A stretch of 64,000 bases of DNA, taken from Ascarosepion bandense (Eukaryota > Mollusca > Cephalopoda > Sepiida > Sepiidae). Shown here one piece after another: positions 32,394 to 43,884 of the stretch. Under the pieces are notes generated by a model, which saw nothing but the letters and a program-made list of their open reading frames with translations, made no database searches and was not told the origin of the DNA. The translations under genes were made by a program, and so were the position numbers. Position 1 is the first letter of the stretch; every line of letters starts with the position of its first letter. Location: assembly GCA_037127315.1 (NCBI GenBank), contig JBBBDQ010000914.1, positions 124,001-188,000 on the forward strand. Direction: 5' to 3'.

Positions 32394-33962
32394 GAGTTCG
32401 AATTCATTACTAAATAAAGGATGCGTGGATGCCTGAGTAGTCTACCCTTCCTCCGTAGTACTCAATCGAGGTGAGAGCGTAATATATATATGATAGGCAA
32501 GGTGTAATGTTTAAGGTTTTATTTAATTTTTCACGTGATTTTATGATTTTTTTCAAAACATAATTTTTCATATAATTTATTACCTCAAAAGAAAGAAAAC
32601 ATAAGATCAAATAAAAACTTAAATAAAAAACTTAACTCTCACACCCTCTCTGTCAGCTTTAATAAAACCTGCATAAAAGAGAGATTGCTGTCGAAATATA
32701 CAATACATATATATTTTTCACTACTCGATGACATAATTACTGCAAAAATTAAAATAATAAAGTAATGTCAAAAATTTAACCATCACATCTTGTCTGTCAT
32801 TTTAAATAAAATCTACATAAAAGAGAGATTGCTGTCCAAAGGAAGTACCTCTTCTCACGTCGTTGGGTTTTATATGTATATTTTGTAAAACCATGATTGT
32901 ACTAGGTAATGATGGAAGCGTTGCCTTCTCCACGGCTATTTATCGAGGCACCACTTGTACTTAGCTGGCTGTTGACGCCTTCATATTTCTTCCACCCTTT
33001 TTGTAGTCTTGTTTTTCGTCTGCAACAGGTTACTAATCTCCAACCTCATTTACAAGCAGTGGATTAGTCGGTTTAGTTGCCGAAGTTCAAAATAAAAAAA
33101 TAAATATATAAAAATAAAAATAAAAATAAAAATGAAAATAAAAAATAACTGAATGGGTAGGAACGGAGTGGGAGATGAAAGAATGAAAATATTAAGTACG
33201 TACTTAGCATACGACCGAATGATCACTCTTACAGTAGAAGATATTGCAGAAGTATTTCGTTACCAGTAGACAAAAAATTCTTAAAATTTCTTTTGACTTT
33301 TCATAAATATTTCAAAGACATTATACCTTTTCTGATGTTTTGGTATTCGGCAGAAAAATCTCGCGTCTTCAGCAACGAATATTTATTCACAAATTCAAAT
33401 GACAAAAGATTTCGATACCGGCAGAAGTCCAAAAAGAATTCTCATCACAGAAAATTAAAAGAGTTGGGATTAATAATTTAAAAATCAAACAGGGAAGCAG
33501 ATAGATACCTATGTCTATTTTTAAAAGCCCCTCTTTTTCTTAACTGAGTTTAGAGTTTAAAAGTTTAGCCATGTCTGAGCAAACAAAAGTTGTAGAGGAA
33601 ACGAAAGGCAAAGGGAAAAAGAAAAGAAAGAAAAAGGAAAGGAAAAAAGTAAATAGGGGAAGGGGTAGTTGACAGGGAAGCAAGCTAAAAAAAGAAAAAA
33701 AGGAAAAAATCTTTATCATAGAATCAATAGAAATCTTTATTATTCGTGTTGAAACAAACTAGACCAAAGCGATTTTATGTTTAAATAAATGGGACAAATT
33801 TAATAGGAAATAAGATTTTGACATACAAATCTAAATTTAAATATAAATCTCAAATTCGAGATATAAATTAAAATAGAATATATAAATATTAACTTTAAGA
33901 ATGGATTAATTTTACAAGTGTACACACATATATATATAAAAAACAAAAACACTCACACCCAC
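32394..33962. other. Spacer between direct repeats; local duplications and purine tract
   Basis: 'ataaaagagagattgctgtc' occurs in two units (about 32628-32692 and 32776-32840). An AAATA-type array lies at 33095-33150. A purine-rich tract at 33575-33715 includes a 33-codon Lys/Arg-rich frame starting at 33571, which I regard as low-complexity chance. No gene seen. Confidence 0.6.
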
Positions 33963-34192
33963 ACACACGCACACACACACGCACACGTACACAAACACTT
34001 AAAAACGCATATATACACATACACACATTCCAGAACATAATTTACTTAAAAAGCTAATGAATATTCACAATTCACAAGTTAAATTCAATTCTAATTATTT
34101 TGAAAACTTTAAAAAACTAATTAAAGGTGGCTTAGTACAAAAGAAAGGAAATTATTATATTTTATTTTTATTTTTTGGTAAGGGCCCTGGTA
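33963..34192. repeat. Direct repeat R2, about 225 bp
   Basis: Second copy of 32173-32393 with scattered substitutions. It lies 65 bp left of an AT array and about 370 bp from the 3' end of the minus-strand Penelope element, so it could be flanking DNA copied with a neighbouring element. Confidence 0.93.
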
Positions 34193-34249
34193 AAAGTTAA
34201 CTAAAACTAATCTTTATGTGTCAAAGGTAAGTTGGATTTAGTATTAAAA

Positions 34250-34256
<7 letters not shown>

Positions 34257-34286
<30 letters not shown>
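34257..34286. repeat. (AT)n microsatellite
   Basis: Short AT array between repeat R2 and the Penelope 3' end. Confidence 0.95.
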
Positions 34287-34287
<1 letters not shown>

Positions 34288-34559
34288 CAATGCACAGGGA
34301 AGTTACATGAGTAAAATTGTTATGAACAACAAAATGGAAATAAGAATCTTCACAAAAACAAAATAAAATATGTAAAGATGCGGGAAAAAATGGGGACTAT
34401 AGTCTACAGATTGTTACTTGTTAAGTAGTAGATATTTAGATAGGAAAAAGGAAGACAGGAGGAATCTATAAGGCAGGGATCAGTAATTGAGAGTAGGCTT
34501 CAAATATACTATTTTAAAAATTAATTTATTATCCAAAATCATAGATTAAATTTTAAATT

Positions 34560-36612
34560 TAAATTCTAAATATAGACATTCACAGATTTCGACTTATGGC
34601 GGCATTTGCTAACGGATTCTTTCCATAAATGCAAGAGTATGTGCTGATTTGGGTATTATAATATTTGTATTTTTTCCTGTAAACATAGACTGCATCTCTC
34701 GTGAAAATTTCGAGGGGTACGAGCTGACCGTATCAAGTTCCAACTAACCATGGGGTTTAGCCCTTCTTCCTTCATTCTCCAAAATCTTCGTGAAAGGGCT
34801 GTTTGGTATTTTTGATTTGGGTTGGAAAAGGAATACCTATGGTTCTAATAACGTTGTTTAAAATCCCCCGCGAATATACCAATATAAGTCCGGTAATTAT
34901 CTCTGTTGATGGATAGTGAGATTGAGCTTCGTAGATTACCTGGGTGGATTAACACTTGCCTTCCACCGAGCAGATACTCACGGAGCTACAATTGCAATCA
35001 TTAGAAATTTTAGACTTTGAATCGGTATTGTATAAATTTTTTAGCATGTGTTTATTGTGAGAATTAATAATAGCGTCTATATTTGGGGTACAGGAATAGC
35101 TAATTCTTAATGTTCCTATTAAAGATTTTTTGTAGAGGATTGTTCCTATTGAAATGTTTATCTCTTATCTTAAGAAAATATTTTCCTATATTAATATTAG
35201 TTAGTCTAACGTATGGGGGGTTAAACCATATTACCTTCCTTTTTCTACATTTATTTATTTTCTTATTTATTTATTTTTTTTTGGTATTAGATGGTTGAGG
35301 GTCAATAGTTGGTTTTAGATACGTTAATTTATTTTTGTACCCGCTTTTCTCAAGGGCCTTTTTGTAAATTTCTTGATTTTCATTCAAAGTTTTGACGTTA
35401 AATGATAAACAGTTAATCCTAGCATTTACGATATTGGGTATCTGTTTTAAAATGGGTTTTGGGTGATTAGATGAGATAATAATCTAAGAGGATAAACTAT
35501 CTTCTTTGAGATAAGGCTGGTGGAAGCCATCATTTAGGTTAAGGGTAATATCTAAGTAGTTAACAATTTTAAGATTAGAAGAAACTTCAACCTAATAACC
35601 GAGAAAATTTAGGGCTCTAATGACCTTTAATGTATTCTATTCGTAAAGGTCCCATTGCTATTGGGGATAAACTTTAACCCATCATCCATAAAAACTATCA
35701 TTAGGCCCTTTCGTCCATGTAGAATGATTAAACGTAATGATCGACAAACTAGCGGCTAAAATAATCTTTCTATCCCTATCGGAGATTTCAACATAATTTC
35801 AAGCAATATTAATACAACTTTCTAGAAGGTCTTTGGATATTGAAGAGTAGAAATCTACAATATCAAATTTAAGGAAGGTTGATTTAGATTTATTTTTGAT
35901 ATTATTAAACCAATTGGTGGTATCAGTGCAGCTTTTGAGTGCAAAGTAGATTGCAACTTCTCAATTAAGTTTTTAAATTTTTCTTTAGCAATTAAGCCTA
36001 ATTCGCTTTTAGTCGAATTAATTAGTTTTGTTTGCAAATTATTTTGGAAATTAGGTTTATGATCTTCAAATAAAATGTAAGCATCTTTGGTAGATATCTT
36101 ACCTATTCTATCAGCAATTTTTAGTTCATTAGCAGCTTTGGCTGTGTCAATGCCTATTTCAGATAAAGTGTTGTTTTCTCTGTCTATTTTGTATTGGCAA
36201 GTTATTTTATTTTTAAGGAGATTGGTGTAACGGGAAGGTTCACATTTATAAATATTGTTAGATTTATCTGACTTAACCCATAAGTGCTTAGATTGTTTAG
36301 AGTTCTAATATCCATTTTTAGTAATTCTTGGAAATCATTTGGGGATTTCCGTAAATTAATTTTCGGGATCAAGTTGAAGAGGTCCTTTTCGAAAGAGTCC
36401 ATAAATTTGCAAACAGGTGGTGTCCGTTGGGTTTTGAGGTTAAAGTACTCCGTAGGACGAGACGAAGAATCCGTGGACTGAAGAAAGAAGTAGGCTTTCC
36501 ATCGTAGCCTCCTCACAAAATTTTCAATTTTTTCTGTGAGGGGGATGAGGAAAGAACGAAGGTTAGGTTATGGTATATTATTCAAGGAATACTCCGGGGT
36601 AAATCTCTCCAT
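34560..36612 (-). pseudogene. Penelope-like retroelement, nearly full-length RT + GIY-YIG endonuclease, decayed
   Basis: The ATG at 36612-36610 opens MERFTPEYSLNNIP, then after a stop IENFVRRLRWKAYFFLQ, TQRTPPVCKFMDSFEKDLFN and, after a shift, ISTKDAYILFEDHKPNFQNN and LQTKLINSTKSELGLIAKE. RT motifs follow: FLKFDIVDFYSSISKDLL and FMDDGLKFIPNSNG (catalytic DDG near 35676-35690; the first palm Asp is also present). Next are KIVNYLDITLNLNDG and KRKVIWFNPPY. The C-terminal GIY-YIG endonuclease shows YIGIFAGDFKQRY and NHRYSFSNPNQKYQTALS, then MVSWNLIRSARTPRNFHERC and KCRHK near 34570. Penelope elements prime cDNA at the target through this endonuclease. Stops and frameshifts throughout, and a deletion before DDG, make it inactive. 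Confidence 0.92.
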
Positions 36613-36688
36613 GTTGAATTTGGGATCTTGGGTAATCAAAAATTTTATCCGGGATCAAACCGAGAGAGCTCCACTACCTAGGGCAGGA

Positions 36689-36691
<3 letters not shown>

Positions 36692-36738
<47 letters not shown>
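36692..36738. repeat. (GA)n microsatellite
   Basis: About 47 bp of pure GA repeat just upstream of the Penelope start. Confidence 0.97.
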
Positions 36739-36739
<1 letters not shown>

Positions 36740-36742
<3 letters not shown>

Positions 36743-37310
36743 ATTAGAGAGCAACAGACAGGAGGGTGAAAATACAATACTATGTAAATTTTTTCATTAA
36801 AAACTTAATATTAAATTTTACATTCAACATGAACCCATTTCAGCTAGAAACTATGAAAAATAAATAAATTAAAACTCTGAAAAGGAAATATCAAACAAAA
36901 CAAAAAGGATGTTGCACGTTCTATATGTGAAAGAAGGGCACACATTGTATGTGTGAAAGAAGGGTACACATTGTATTGATACTGAGTCTGAGTACCCTAG
37001 ATATAATTCGTCTTTGGAACAGGTTCTTGGTTTGTACTGTACATATAATCATTTCTGTAATCGACTTATGTTGCAAGTGGCATCCATTTTCAGGGTGTAG
37101 TAATTTCATTTACTCTCAAAATGTTGATGAAATTCAGTCTGGCTAGAGTAGTAGCAAACTATTTCCCTTAAATCCTTACTCTTGAGAATTGCAGTCTTAT
37201 CCCATAACCTCTTCCGTTCTACGTGAAAGAATAAAAATACTGTCCGGGAATTGGCTTCAACTCCTCGGTTGCATAAACTTTACCAGTGTTGGCAGCATTA
37301 TTACGGTGAT
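36740..37310. other. No gene seen; 33-bp direct duplication
   Basis: A unit reading 'atgtgtgaaagaagggyacac' with 'attgta' occurs twice around 36924-36978. Otherwise unrecognised. Confidence 0.5.
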
Positions 37311-37688
37311 TTTTTTGTTTTTGTTTAACGGTGTATGAGCACCTCCATGGGTTATTTAATGCCGAGGTTAATTTTGCACGCATTTTTTAAAGATAATAAT
37401 GATTTTAGTGATACAAGTCTTAGTAATTAATCCATAGATGAGGAGGAAAGATCGGTTTCTATCTTTCCCAAGGATATTTGCGTTTAGGTGAATATAATGA
37501 ACTCAGCTAGAACTCGACACTCCGATTAACAATTCCAAGCCATTATCCATTACACCATTCACACATCCAAGCTTACTTCACTTGGTAATAATAAAAGGTC
37601 GCCTATGTAAATACTGACCAGGTTCGACGTTACTTGACTTCGGTGATCGTACAGAAACCTTTTCTTCAACGTGAAATGAACGTAGGCT
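37311..37688 (-). mobile_element. 5S rRNA + tRNA composite SINE, copy 2 (full-length 5S head)
   Basis: Read leftwards from 37688, the first 120 bases (37688-37569) follow 5S rRNA over its whole length: 'gcctacgttcatttcacgtt', 'gtacgatcaccgaagtcaag', 'aacgtcgaacctggtcagta', and a 3' end 'taccaagtgaagtaagctt'. 120 nt is the normal 5S length. A tRNA-derived head follows at once ('gaatggtgtaatggataatg' A-box region; 'gtgtcgagttctagct' B-box region), then a body with 'ttcacctaaacgcaaatatc', 'ggattaattactaagact' and a 3' end 'cattaaataacccatggagg' leading to an A-rich tail. The same order appears in copy 3 (40.0-40.36 kb). Function: non-coding Pol III retroposon. Confidence 0.85.
37569..37688 (-). 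rRNA. 5S rRNA-derived sequence (SINE head, not a functional 5S gene)
   Basis: Full-length 5S-like segment forming the 5' head of composite SINE copy 2. Many substitutions, especially in the terminal stem and C-box ('acataggcgacc' for GGATGGGTGACC), and direct fusion to a tRNA-derived SINE argue against a working 5S gene. Confidence 0.7.
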
Positions 37689-37777
37689 CGGGAAATGTAC
37701 CTTTCGTCAAAAGTCAGATATTGCACGGAGTCAAATGCTGACTATTATGGGGTGATAGGCAGCAGACCTTTGTGGCC

Positions 37778-38035
37778 GACTTAGTTAAGTGCGATATGTA
37801 ATACACGCTTGTGGGATTATTTCTCTTTCAAGGCAGAATAGTTTCCCGCAGTAGGTTGCGGTTTCTTTCTCCAAAACGTATTTGCCATTATGGCTATAGA
37901 ATATAATCTGTCCTGCTGGAGAGAGAAGAGATGGATTCATACGGTTCCCAAGTGTATCTGCGCATACGTAGATGCAACGAACTCGGCTCTCGGATTTCTC
38001 ATTCCGATATTCATTGCATAACAAGGCACAATTTT
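37778..38035 (-). mobile_element. tRNA-derived SINE (family A), minus strand
   Basis: Family A blocks in order: 'cgcagtaggttgcggtttct', 'atggctatagaatataatct', 'gcgcatacgtagatgcaacg', 'aactcggctctcggatttct' and 'gatattcattgcat'. Lies about 90 bp beyond the 5S head of the previous SINE. No 5S head of its own is visible. Confidence 0.8.
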
Positions 38036-38830
38036 TCTTAAAAGACGTATCAAACCTATCCGAGCAGCTATTGTAAGTCCAACACTGGCACCACAAACTA
38101 ACTAAACCTCACAGAATAGCGTCTCATTTACCAGAGAATAATACCTGCTCTCACTTACCCAAGATGACTTTCTCTATTTGTTTCTTAAACCACAGTAAAA
38201 CAGCACACTTGATTCTTTAAATATTCACTACAGCTGAATACATCACAGACAATCCTCTTGTACATATTAGATTTGTGTAGCATTTCTTTAATGCAAATAT
38301 ATATTAGTATTTTCCATTCGGGATGGTTCACTGTCCACGATGTCAGTCTTATTCAACATCAAAATAAGCTTGCGATTTCAGGAAAACTGAAGTTATATTT
38401 CGCTCTCTATTTTTTTTTCTTTTTTTAAATGGTAGTGATTTGTAAGATATTCAGTGATTGCATCTTTTCTACATGTTCCGAATAAACCATGTGATTTAAT
38501 CAAAGGAAATATTCTTTTTCTCCAGCGGAATGCTGTATCACTGATAAAATGCCAATTTCAATCTGTACACTTATCGATAGTCAGACAATTTCCTTTCTCC
38601 GTTGACCTTTAAAATGTGTCACTTTTTCTTTCTGTTTCACTTCGTCAACTGAATTTTTTATATAAGCTTTGTAAACTTAACATTTACAACGAAATGTTTG
38701 AAAATAACTTCGCTTAAGTCATTTTTTACATCATTTCCAGTAGTAATACATGACATTATATTTCTTCGAATTTCTTTGATGAATAATTCTAATTTGTTAT
38801 GAATTTTTTTGTTAATAATTTCATCATAAT
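38036..38830. other. No recognisable feature
   Basis: AT-rich DNA without repeat copies or open frames of interest. Confidence 0.5.
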
Positions 38831-38839
38831 ATTCTATAC

Positions 38840-39166
38840 ATGGATATATGTGTGTATGTTATATATATATTTGTATATAGAGAGATGTGTGTGCAATATA
38901 TGAGTGAGTGATATATGTGCACGTATGTTATATATATATGTGTATGTGTGTATGTTATATAACATACACACACACACATATATACATATATATATATATA
39001 ATATACATTATATGTATATATATATATGTATATATGTGGGTTTTTTCTTAAATATATATGTGAATGTTATATGTGTGCGTTTGTGTTATATTTGTGTGTG
39101 TTATGCATAGACATATTTATAATGCATATACATAACACGTGCAAAAACATATTTAACGTAAGCAAG

Positions 39167-39197
<31 letters not shown>

Positions 39198-39220
39198 TCT
39201 TCATTTGTAAATAAATTATT
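38840..39220. repeat. Complex AT/GT/ACAT-rich low-complexity region
   Basis: Imperfect mixtures of AT, GT, CA and TATG repeats, including a palindromic stretch where GT-rich and CA-rich blocks face each other at 38940-38985. Confidence 0.85.
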
Positions 39221-39301
39221 ACGCGACCTAGGTTTCTAACACGTGGTGTCTTCATGCGAATTGTAATAACCGATTTTACCATTCTTTTAAGAAAGCTCAC
39301 G

Positions 39302-39369
<68 letters not shown>

Positions 39370-39429
39370 CTGTGTGTGTGTTTGGTTTGTGTGTTTTATT
39401 TATATAAAACATATATACATAAAGCAATA

Positions 39430-39471
<42 letters not shown>
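39302..39471. repeat. (AT)n(GT)n compound array and second (AT)n array
   Basis: AT then GT at 39302-39363, and a pure AT array at 39432-39471. Confidence 0.95.
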
Positions 39472-39474
<3 letters not shown>

Positions 39475-39994
39475 ACACATCATAACAGTGTCCCCACAAA
39501 TCTTTGAATTCGGCATGAACCTGCTCAGTTGAAATAAAAAACATTCGCACTAAAACTCTATATATATATATAGCACCTCTTTCTGATGCTGAAAGATTAT
39601 TTTTGTTCCCTAATTACTTAAAAATTTGTTATTGTTTAAAGAATACCGTGTGCCTAGTATTTTCAGCTCTTTCTTTAGAACGATGTTTTAATTGACTCAG
39701 TTCTCGACATTTATTGAAATATTGAGATAATGATGTTACATAAGAATCCCGTCCTATTTTCTTTGTACTATTTACATTATTCCTCATTTTGTTGCCATTT
39801 GTAAACAAGTATTAACAAAGATGCGAACAATAGTCTGAATAATGTAAATAGTGTAAGTAATACCTCATCTCAGAAATGCAGACAAATGTTTTCTTTGTAT
39901 CTAAAAGTATTTTTACATTTTCAATAATTTGTTTTGCATTTAAGTTTAGTATTTCTTATGCATCTCCTGGCATAAAATTCGATTTTGATTGTTT
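39472..39994. other. No recognisable feature
   Basis: AT-rich DNA between an AT array and the 3' end of composite SINE copy 3. Confidence 0.5.
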
Positions 39995-40356
39995 TGTTTA
40001 CCGGTACATCAACCTCAATGGGCTGTTTAATGCCAATATCTAAACAGTTTTCGTACAAAACTTAATTTTATTTTTTGACATGATGATTTAGTGATACAGG
40101 TCTTATTAATTAACCCGTAGCTGGGGAAAGAAGAGATGGTTTAATATCTTTTCTCAAGAGTATTTGCGTGTAAGTGAATATAACGGACCTGAACAGAATT
40201 GGAAATTGGCTTTTCGATGATCTCTTCATTAGCCATTACGAAACCACACATCTAAGCTTACAGCGGCTAGTACTCTGAAGCGTTCATCCATCTAGGTACT
40301 GAAAACTAGCAATGATCGTACGAGAACCGCTGTTTCAACATGATGCGGCTGTAAGC
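39995..40356 (-). mobile_element. 5S rRNA + tRNA composite SINE, copy 3
   Basis: Read leftwards from 40356: a 5S-like head of 103 bases (40356-40254) beginning 'gcttacagccgcatcatgtt' with 'gcggttctcgtacgatca', then a gap of about 20 bases relative to 5S, then 'cagtacctagatggatgaac' and the end 'tactagccgctgtaagctt'. The first and last nine bases (GCTTACAGC / GCTGTAAGC) are complementary, as in 5S stem I. A tRNA-derived part ('gtggtttcgtaatggctaat') and a body ('cacttacacgcaaatactct', 'gggttaattaataagacct') follow, and the 3' end 'cattaaacagcccattgagg' matches copy 2. No coding potential. Confidence 0.85.
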
Positions 40357-41025
40357 TCAATTGCTTTGTGCAAGTCTAATTAGCGAGTAGTGGATATTTA
40401 TTGAAAACATAGCGGAGGGAAAGGATATCAGCCTTGCTCATTCATTAGATTTGTGGGAAAGGGTATATTAGAATGATACAAGTTTGTTGCTTCGTGATGC
40501 ATAATTTAAGCATATTGCTATATGTTTTTGCTTTAGTATAGTATACTTTTTGTTTTGGTCTGTCTAAATGACAGCTTTATAACAAAAAATCGAGTTTTAC
40601 TCAGAAGCTAACAGATCAATGGCGACTGTATGACATTTTCAAACTTCGAATCGTCTTTCGTCAATAATAGAGGAAAAACAATTGTATTTATCATGCAAAA
40701 CCTGTTTTTTATCATGTTGATACACTCATTCGATAAAGTCAATATTAAGAAGTTTTCTTGGGAATAGAAACAATTATTAAGTAAGTATATGGATTAGCAA
40801 AGCATAGCTTAGCAGTGGCATCAGTGTGGTGGGGTACCTAGTTAAGACCGACTTACCACTTATTTGAAATTGATCTAGTGAGACAAGTGGGATAACCATT
40901 ACATCACATCGAAGTGCCCATTTTAAATCTGTGTATATCATCTCTGGTTTGAAAAATAAAAGACACCTGGATCATTTCTACACAATACTATTTACTCGAC
41001 GCACACAATTAACACCATGTACTCG
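40357..41025. other. No gene seen
   Basis: 40800-40930 has a faint tRNA-like look on the minus strand ('gatgtaatggttatcccact') but no good B-box. The rest is unrecognised. Confidence 0.4.
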
Positions 41026-41319
41026 ATGTGCGTTGTGTGGCAGTGAATATCGGTACGGAATGAGAAATCGGGTAGCCGAGTTCGAATTACACTTTAATTC
41101 CTTGCATTCACATACGCGCAAATACCCTTCTGACACTTTTTCCTCCAGCTATAGGTTAAATGGTAGAACAGATTGGGTGATATAACCTTGGTTGGCAACC
41201 GGTCTACCGCAAAAGATAATGACAACCTATTACGGCAAAATCTTCTGCCCAGTCAGTCATGTTGCTTTCGAGACATGATAGCCTAAGCGTGTATCACGTA
41301 TGACACTTAACTGACTCAA
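41026..41319 (+). mobile_element. tRNA-derived SINE (family A), plus strand
   Basis: Head with 'gtgtggcagtgaatatcgg' (A-box region) and 'gagttcgaattac' (B-box). The body carries 'cacatacgcgcaaatac', 'gctataggttaaatgg' and 'ggcaaccggtctaccgca', and the 3' domain 'cccagtcagtcatgttg' with 'gcgtgtatcacgtatg'. About as complete as the copy at 19.46 kb. Confidence 0.9.
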
Positions 41320-41329
41320 CGTGTAAAAA

Positions 41330-41710
41330 GTGTCAATTGCGTGTTCGCGGCACTGCAGGTGATGAAATGTTTTCTAAGGTGCATATTTCTTACTAACAGA
41401 CGAAGCGTTGGTAGCTTCTCACTATTCTGTCGCTATTTCTTAGGTAAATGTTCTTCGCAAGTTAAATCCCTTATTTCCATCTGTTTATACGTTCACAGCG
41501 AGGCCCTTCCAGACCACATACACAGGACCGACTCATCCACATGACCCTCGTTATTACCCGAGTAAGAAGTAACTTTCATACAGACAACGTCGTCTTCAGA
41601 TCTGTTGCTTTGTGGAACAGACTCACGAGGGGAGGCTTCCTAGATCATTGCAACGTTAACCTCTTAAATCAAAGATCAAACGTTAGCTATATATCATTCA
41701 ATGTGCTTCT
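41330..41710 (+). pseudogene. LINE (Jockey/CR1-like) reverse transcriptase C-terminus, plus strand
   Basis: Shifted frames read SLFCRYFLGKCSSQ, the (F/L)Y(R/K)Y(Y/F).G.CSSEL block that follows RT in many Jockey/CR1-like LINEs, and then RVRSNFHTDNVVFRSVALWN followed by RLTRGGFLDHCNVN. The last piece fits the conserved 'FxxRxxxLWN.LP...F....(N/D)L..FK..V' signature. The open frame (41541-41954) runs past the recognisable part. The same family end occurs at 46.77 kb. It lies directly 3' of a SINE. Confidence 0.75.
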
Positions 41711-42845
41711 ATTCCCCACTTTAACACTCTTACAACAACAGGATTCAAAACTATCTCGAGACATGTATTCAGTCATCAATAATATAACAATATCTTGGCA
41801 TCGGGTTTCTAAGTGGCATGAATTAAAATTTAATAATAGAAAATACTTAATTTCTAAATTCAAACGTGACGAAAATTATATCTTCTCACGACATATTATT
41901 ACTCAACAGTTATTATTCAGACCGTTCACATTTTCTAGAGAAATATTTAACTGAATTTTTAACCGATGCTTTAATCTCAATGGTTGTCATAGTCTATGAG
42001 ATTTCGTATATTGTTTTCGATGTCGATTATATGTCAATAGAAAGACTCTCTTAATAACGTATTCATCCGTCCATTTCGAATCCATTTATCACAAAAATAT
42101 TATCGTCCTATTATTTCATCAATTGTCAAAAGTCATAATTCACCAGACGCCATAATAGATAAACTATGAGTATTGTGTGATCCGACTTTTGAAAACATTA
42201 GGAAGTGACGAATGGTATCACAATATTTACGGAGAAAAGTCGTAATTACAATCGGCCAGTCTGAATGTAAATATTTCTTTACAGTCAAATTACCTTGTCT
42301 TTTTTTCAATAACACATCTGAGAGTGGCTGAACAGTTAGAACAATATTTAAGCGTACTTCAGAAAATAGTTACTGTTCTAGTTCGATAGAACAAATCAAG
42401 TTTGCAATAATTAAATATTTCTGTGCTAAATGACAGTTTCATCTTTCCATGCAACGCAATTTTAGACGCTCCCTCATTTCTAATACCTTAACGCTTACTT
42501 TGGTACATCTCATTTTTATAAGACACAAAAATCAGAAGTATCGGACTAAAAACTAAGTTCAAATATATTAATCATATTCACTAATAATTCGGTGGACCAG
42601 GTTGTGTTCTTTAATTTTCATATATTTTTCTTTAAATCTCGGAAAGTAACACCAATTAAATTTAAGAGTCATTGTTTATAGTTCATTTGCTAACTCCTTC
42701 TTCTTGTGTATAATTAGGTTATTATTTTAAATAGATAACATTACTATTAGCTTTTGAATAGCCTGTGATACTTATGTCATAAGCTACATTTATTCCAATT
42801 TTAAGATATTGTAGTTAAAATAGTCCTCTCTATTACAATAAAATC

Positions 42846-42847
<2 letters not shown>
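41711..42847. other. No recognisable feature
   Basis: AT-rich; tail of the LINE-derived open frame to 41954, otherwise nothing seen. Confidence 0.5.

Positions 42848-42896
<49 letters not shown>
42848..42896. repeat. (AT)n microsatellite
   Basis: Pure AT array on the left side of the large inverted repeat. Confidence 0.97.
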
Positions 42897-42900
<4 letters not shown>

Positions 42901-43344
42901 TCAGATACTTTAATCCAAGCGGAAAAAGCAGGAAGGTAAATTCCAAAAACCCGATCTTAATTAATATTAAAAAAATTATTTTAATATTAAAAAATGATAC
43001 AGGAAGAGAGATGCATGTAATAAAATATTACACAGCAAATATAAGTTAAAATAGGATTAATTCAATGATGTTGGATGATCATTTCGATATGAAAATCCCC
43101 ACGGAGGATAAAACATCACCTCAGCAACAGAAAAATCCTTTCAGAAACTAGAGGAAAATCAGTCTAATTTTCCTTTTTAAATAGATTTGCAAAGAAATTA
43201 AAAAAAGAAAATGAAAAAGAAAAAGAAAAAGATATAACAAAATAAAATAAAATAAACAAGAAAAGAAAAAATTGACATCGTTTGGATTCGCAAAAAAGAA
43301 AGAGAATTGTAACTTAAAAAGAACGGACGGCGTATTGAATGCAT

Positions 43345-43800
43345 ACATATAGAAGTACACACATACATACATACCCATACACACACACATACAATTCTTC
43401 AATTATGAATACATATATACATACATACACATACACACACATACATTCAATTCCATACACACTTACATACGTATATACACATACATGCGCATACATATAT
43501 ATATATATATACACACATATACAAAAAATCTACACGCACAATATATATGTACACACACATATGTATACATATGCATACACACACATATATATATGTACAT
43601 TATACATATGTACGCACACACATACATATAAAAATATAAAAATTTAATGAATATTATAAAAAGAGCATTTAAAAAGCTAAAAACAATTTCTACACACATA
43701 AATACATATATACACACATACATATATACATATACACACACATATATACAAATATGCACATACACACAAACATACACATATACATAAAAATTATAACAAG
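43345..43800. repeat. (ACAT)n-rich array
   Basis: About 450 bp of imperfect ACAT/ATAC/ACAC repeats on the left side of the inverted repeat. It creates long but meaningless Tyr/Thr/His and Cys/Val open frames. Confidence 0.95.
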
Positions 43801-43884
43801 AAAACTTAATTAAAATTAAAAATTAAAAAATTAAAAATTAAAAAATTAAAAATTAAAAATTTAAAAATTAAAATTAAAAAATTT

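Noticed and set aside
33571..33672. 33-codon Lys/Arg-rich ORF starting MSEQTKVVEE
   Set aside because: Low-complexity purine tract translation; too short and without support.
37569..37688. A functional 5S rRNA gene
   Set aside because: The 5S-like segment is diverged in the C-box and terminal stem and is fused directly to a SINE seen in two other places.
39570..39590. 'ctgatgctgaaag' as another hammerhead core
   Set aside because: The box is CTGATGC, not CTGANGA, and no stem III or cleavage triplet follows.
43314..43777. Several 60-104 codon ORFs rich in Tyr, Cys, Val or Thr/His
   Set aside because: They are direct translations of the ACAT repeat array on both strands.
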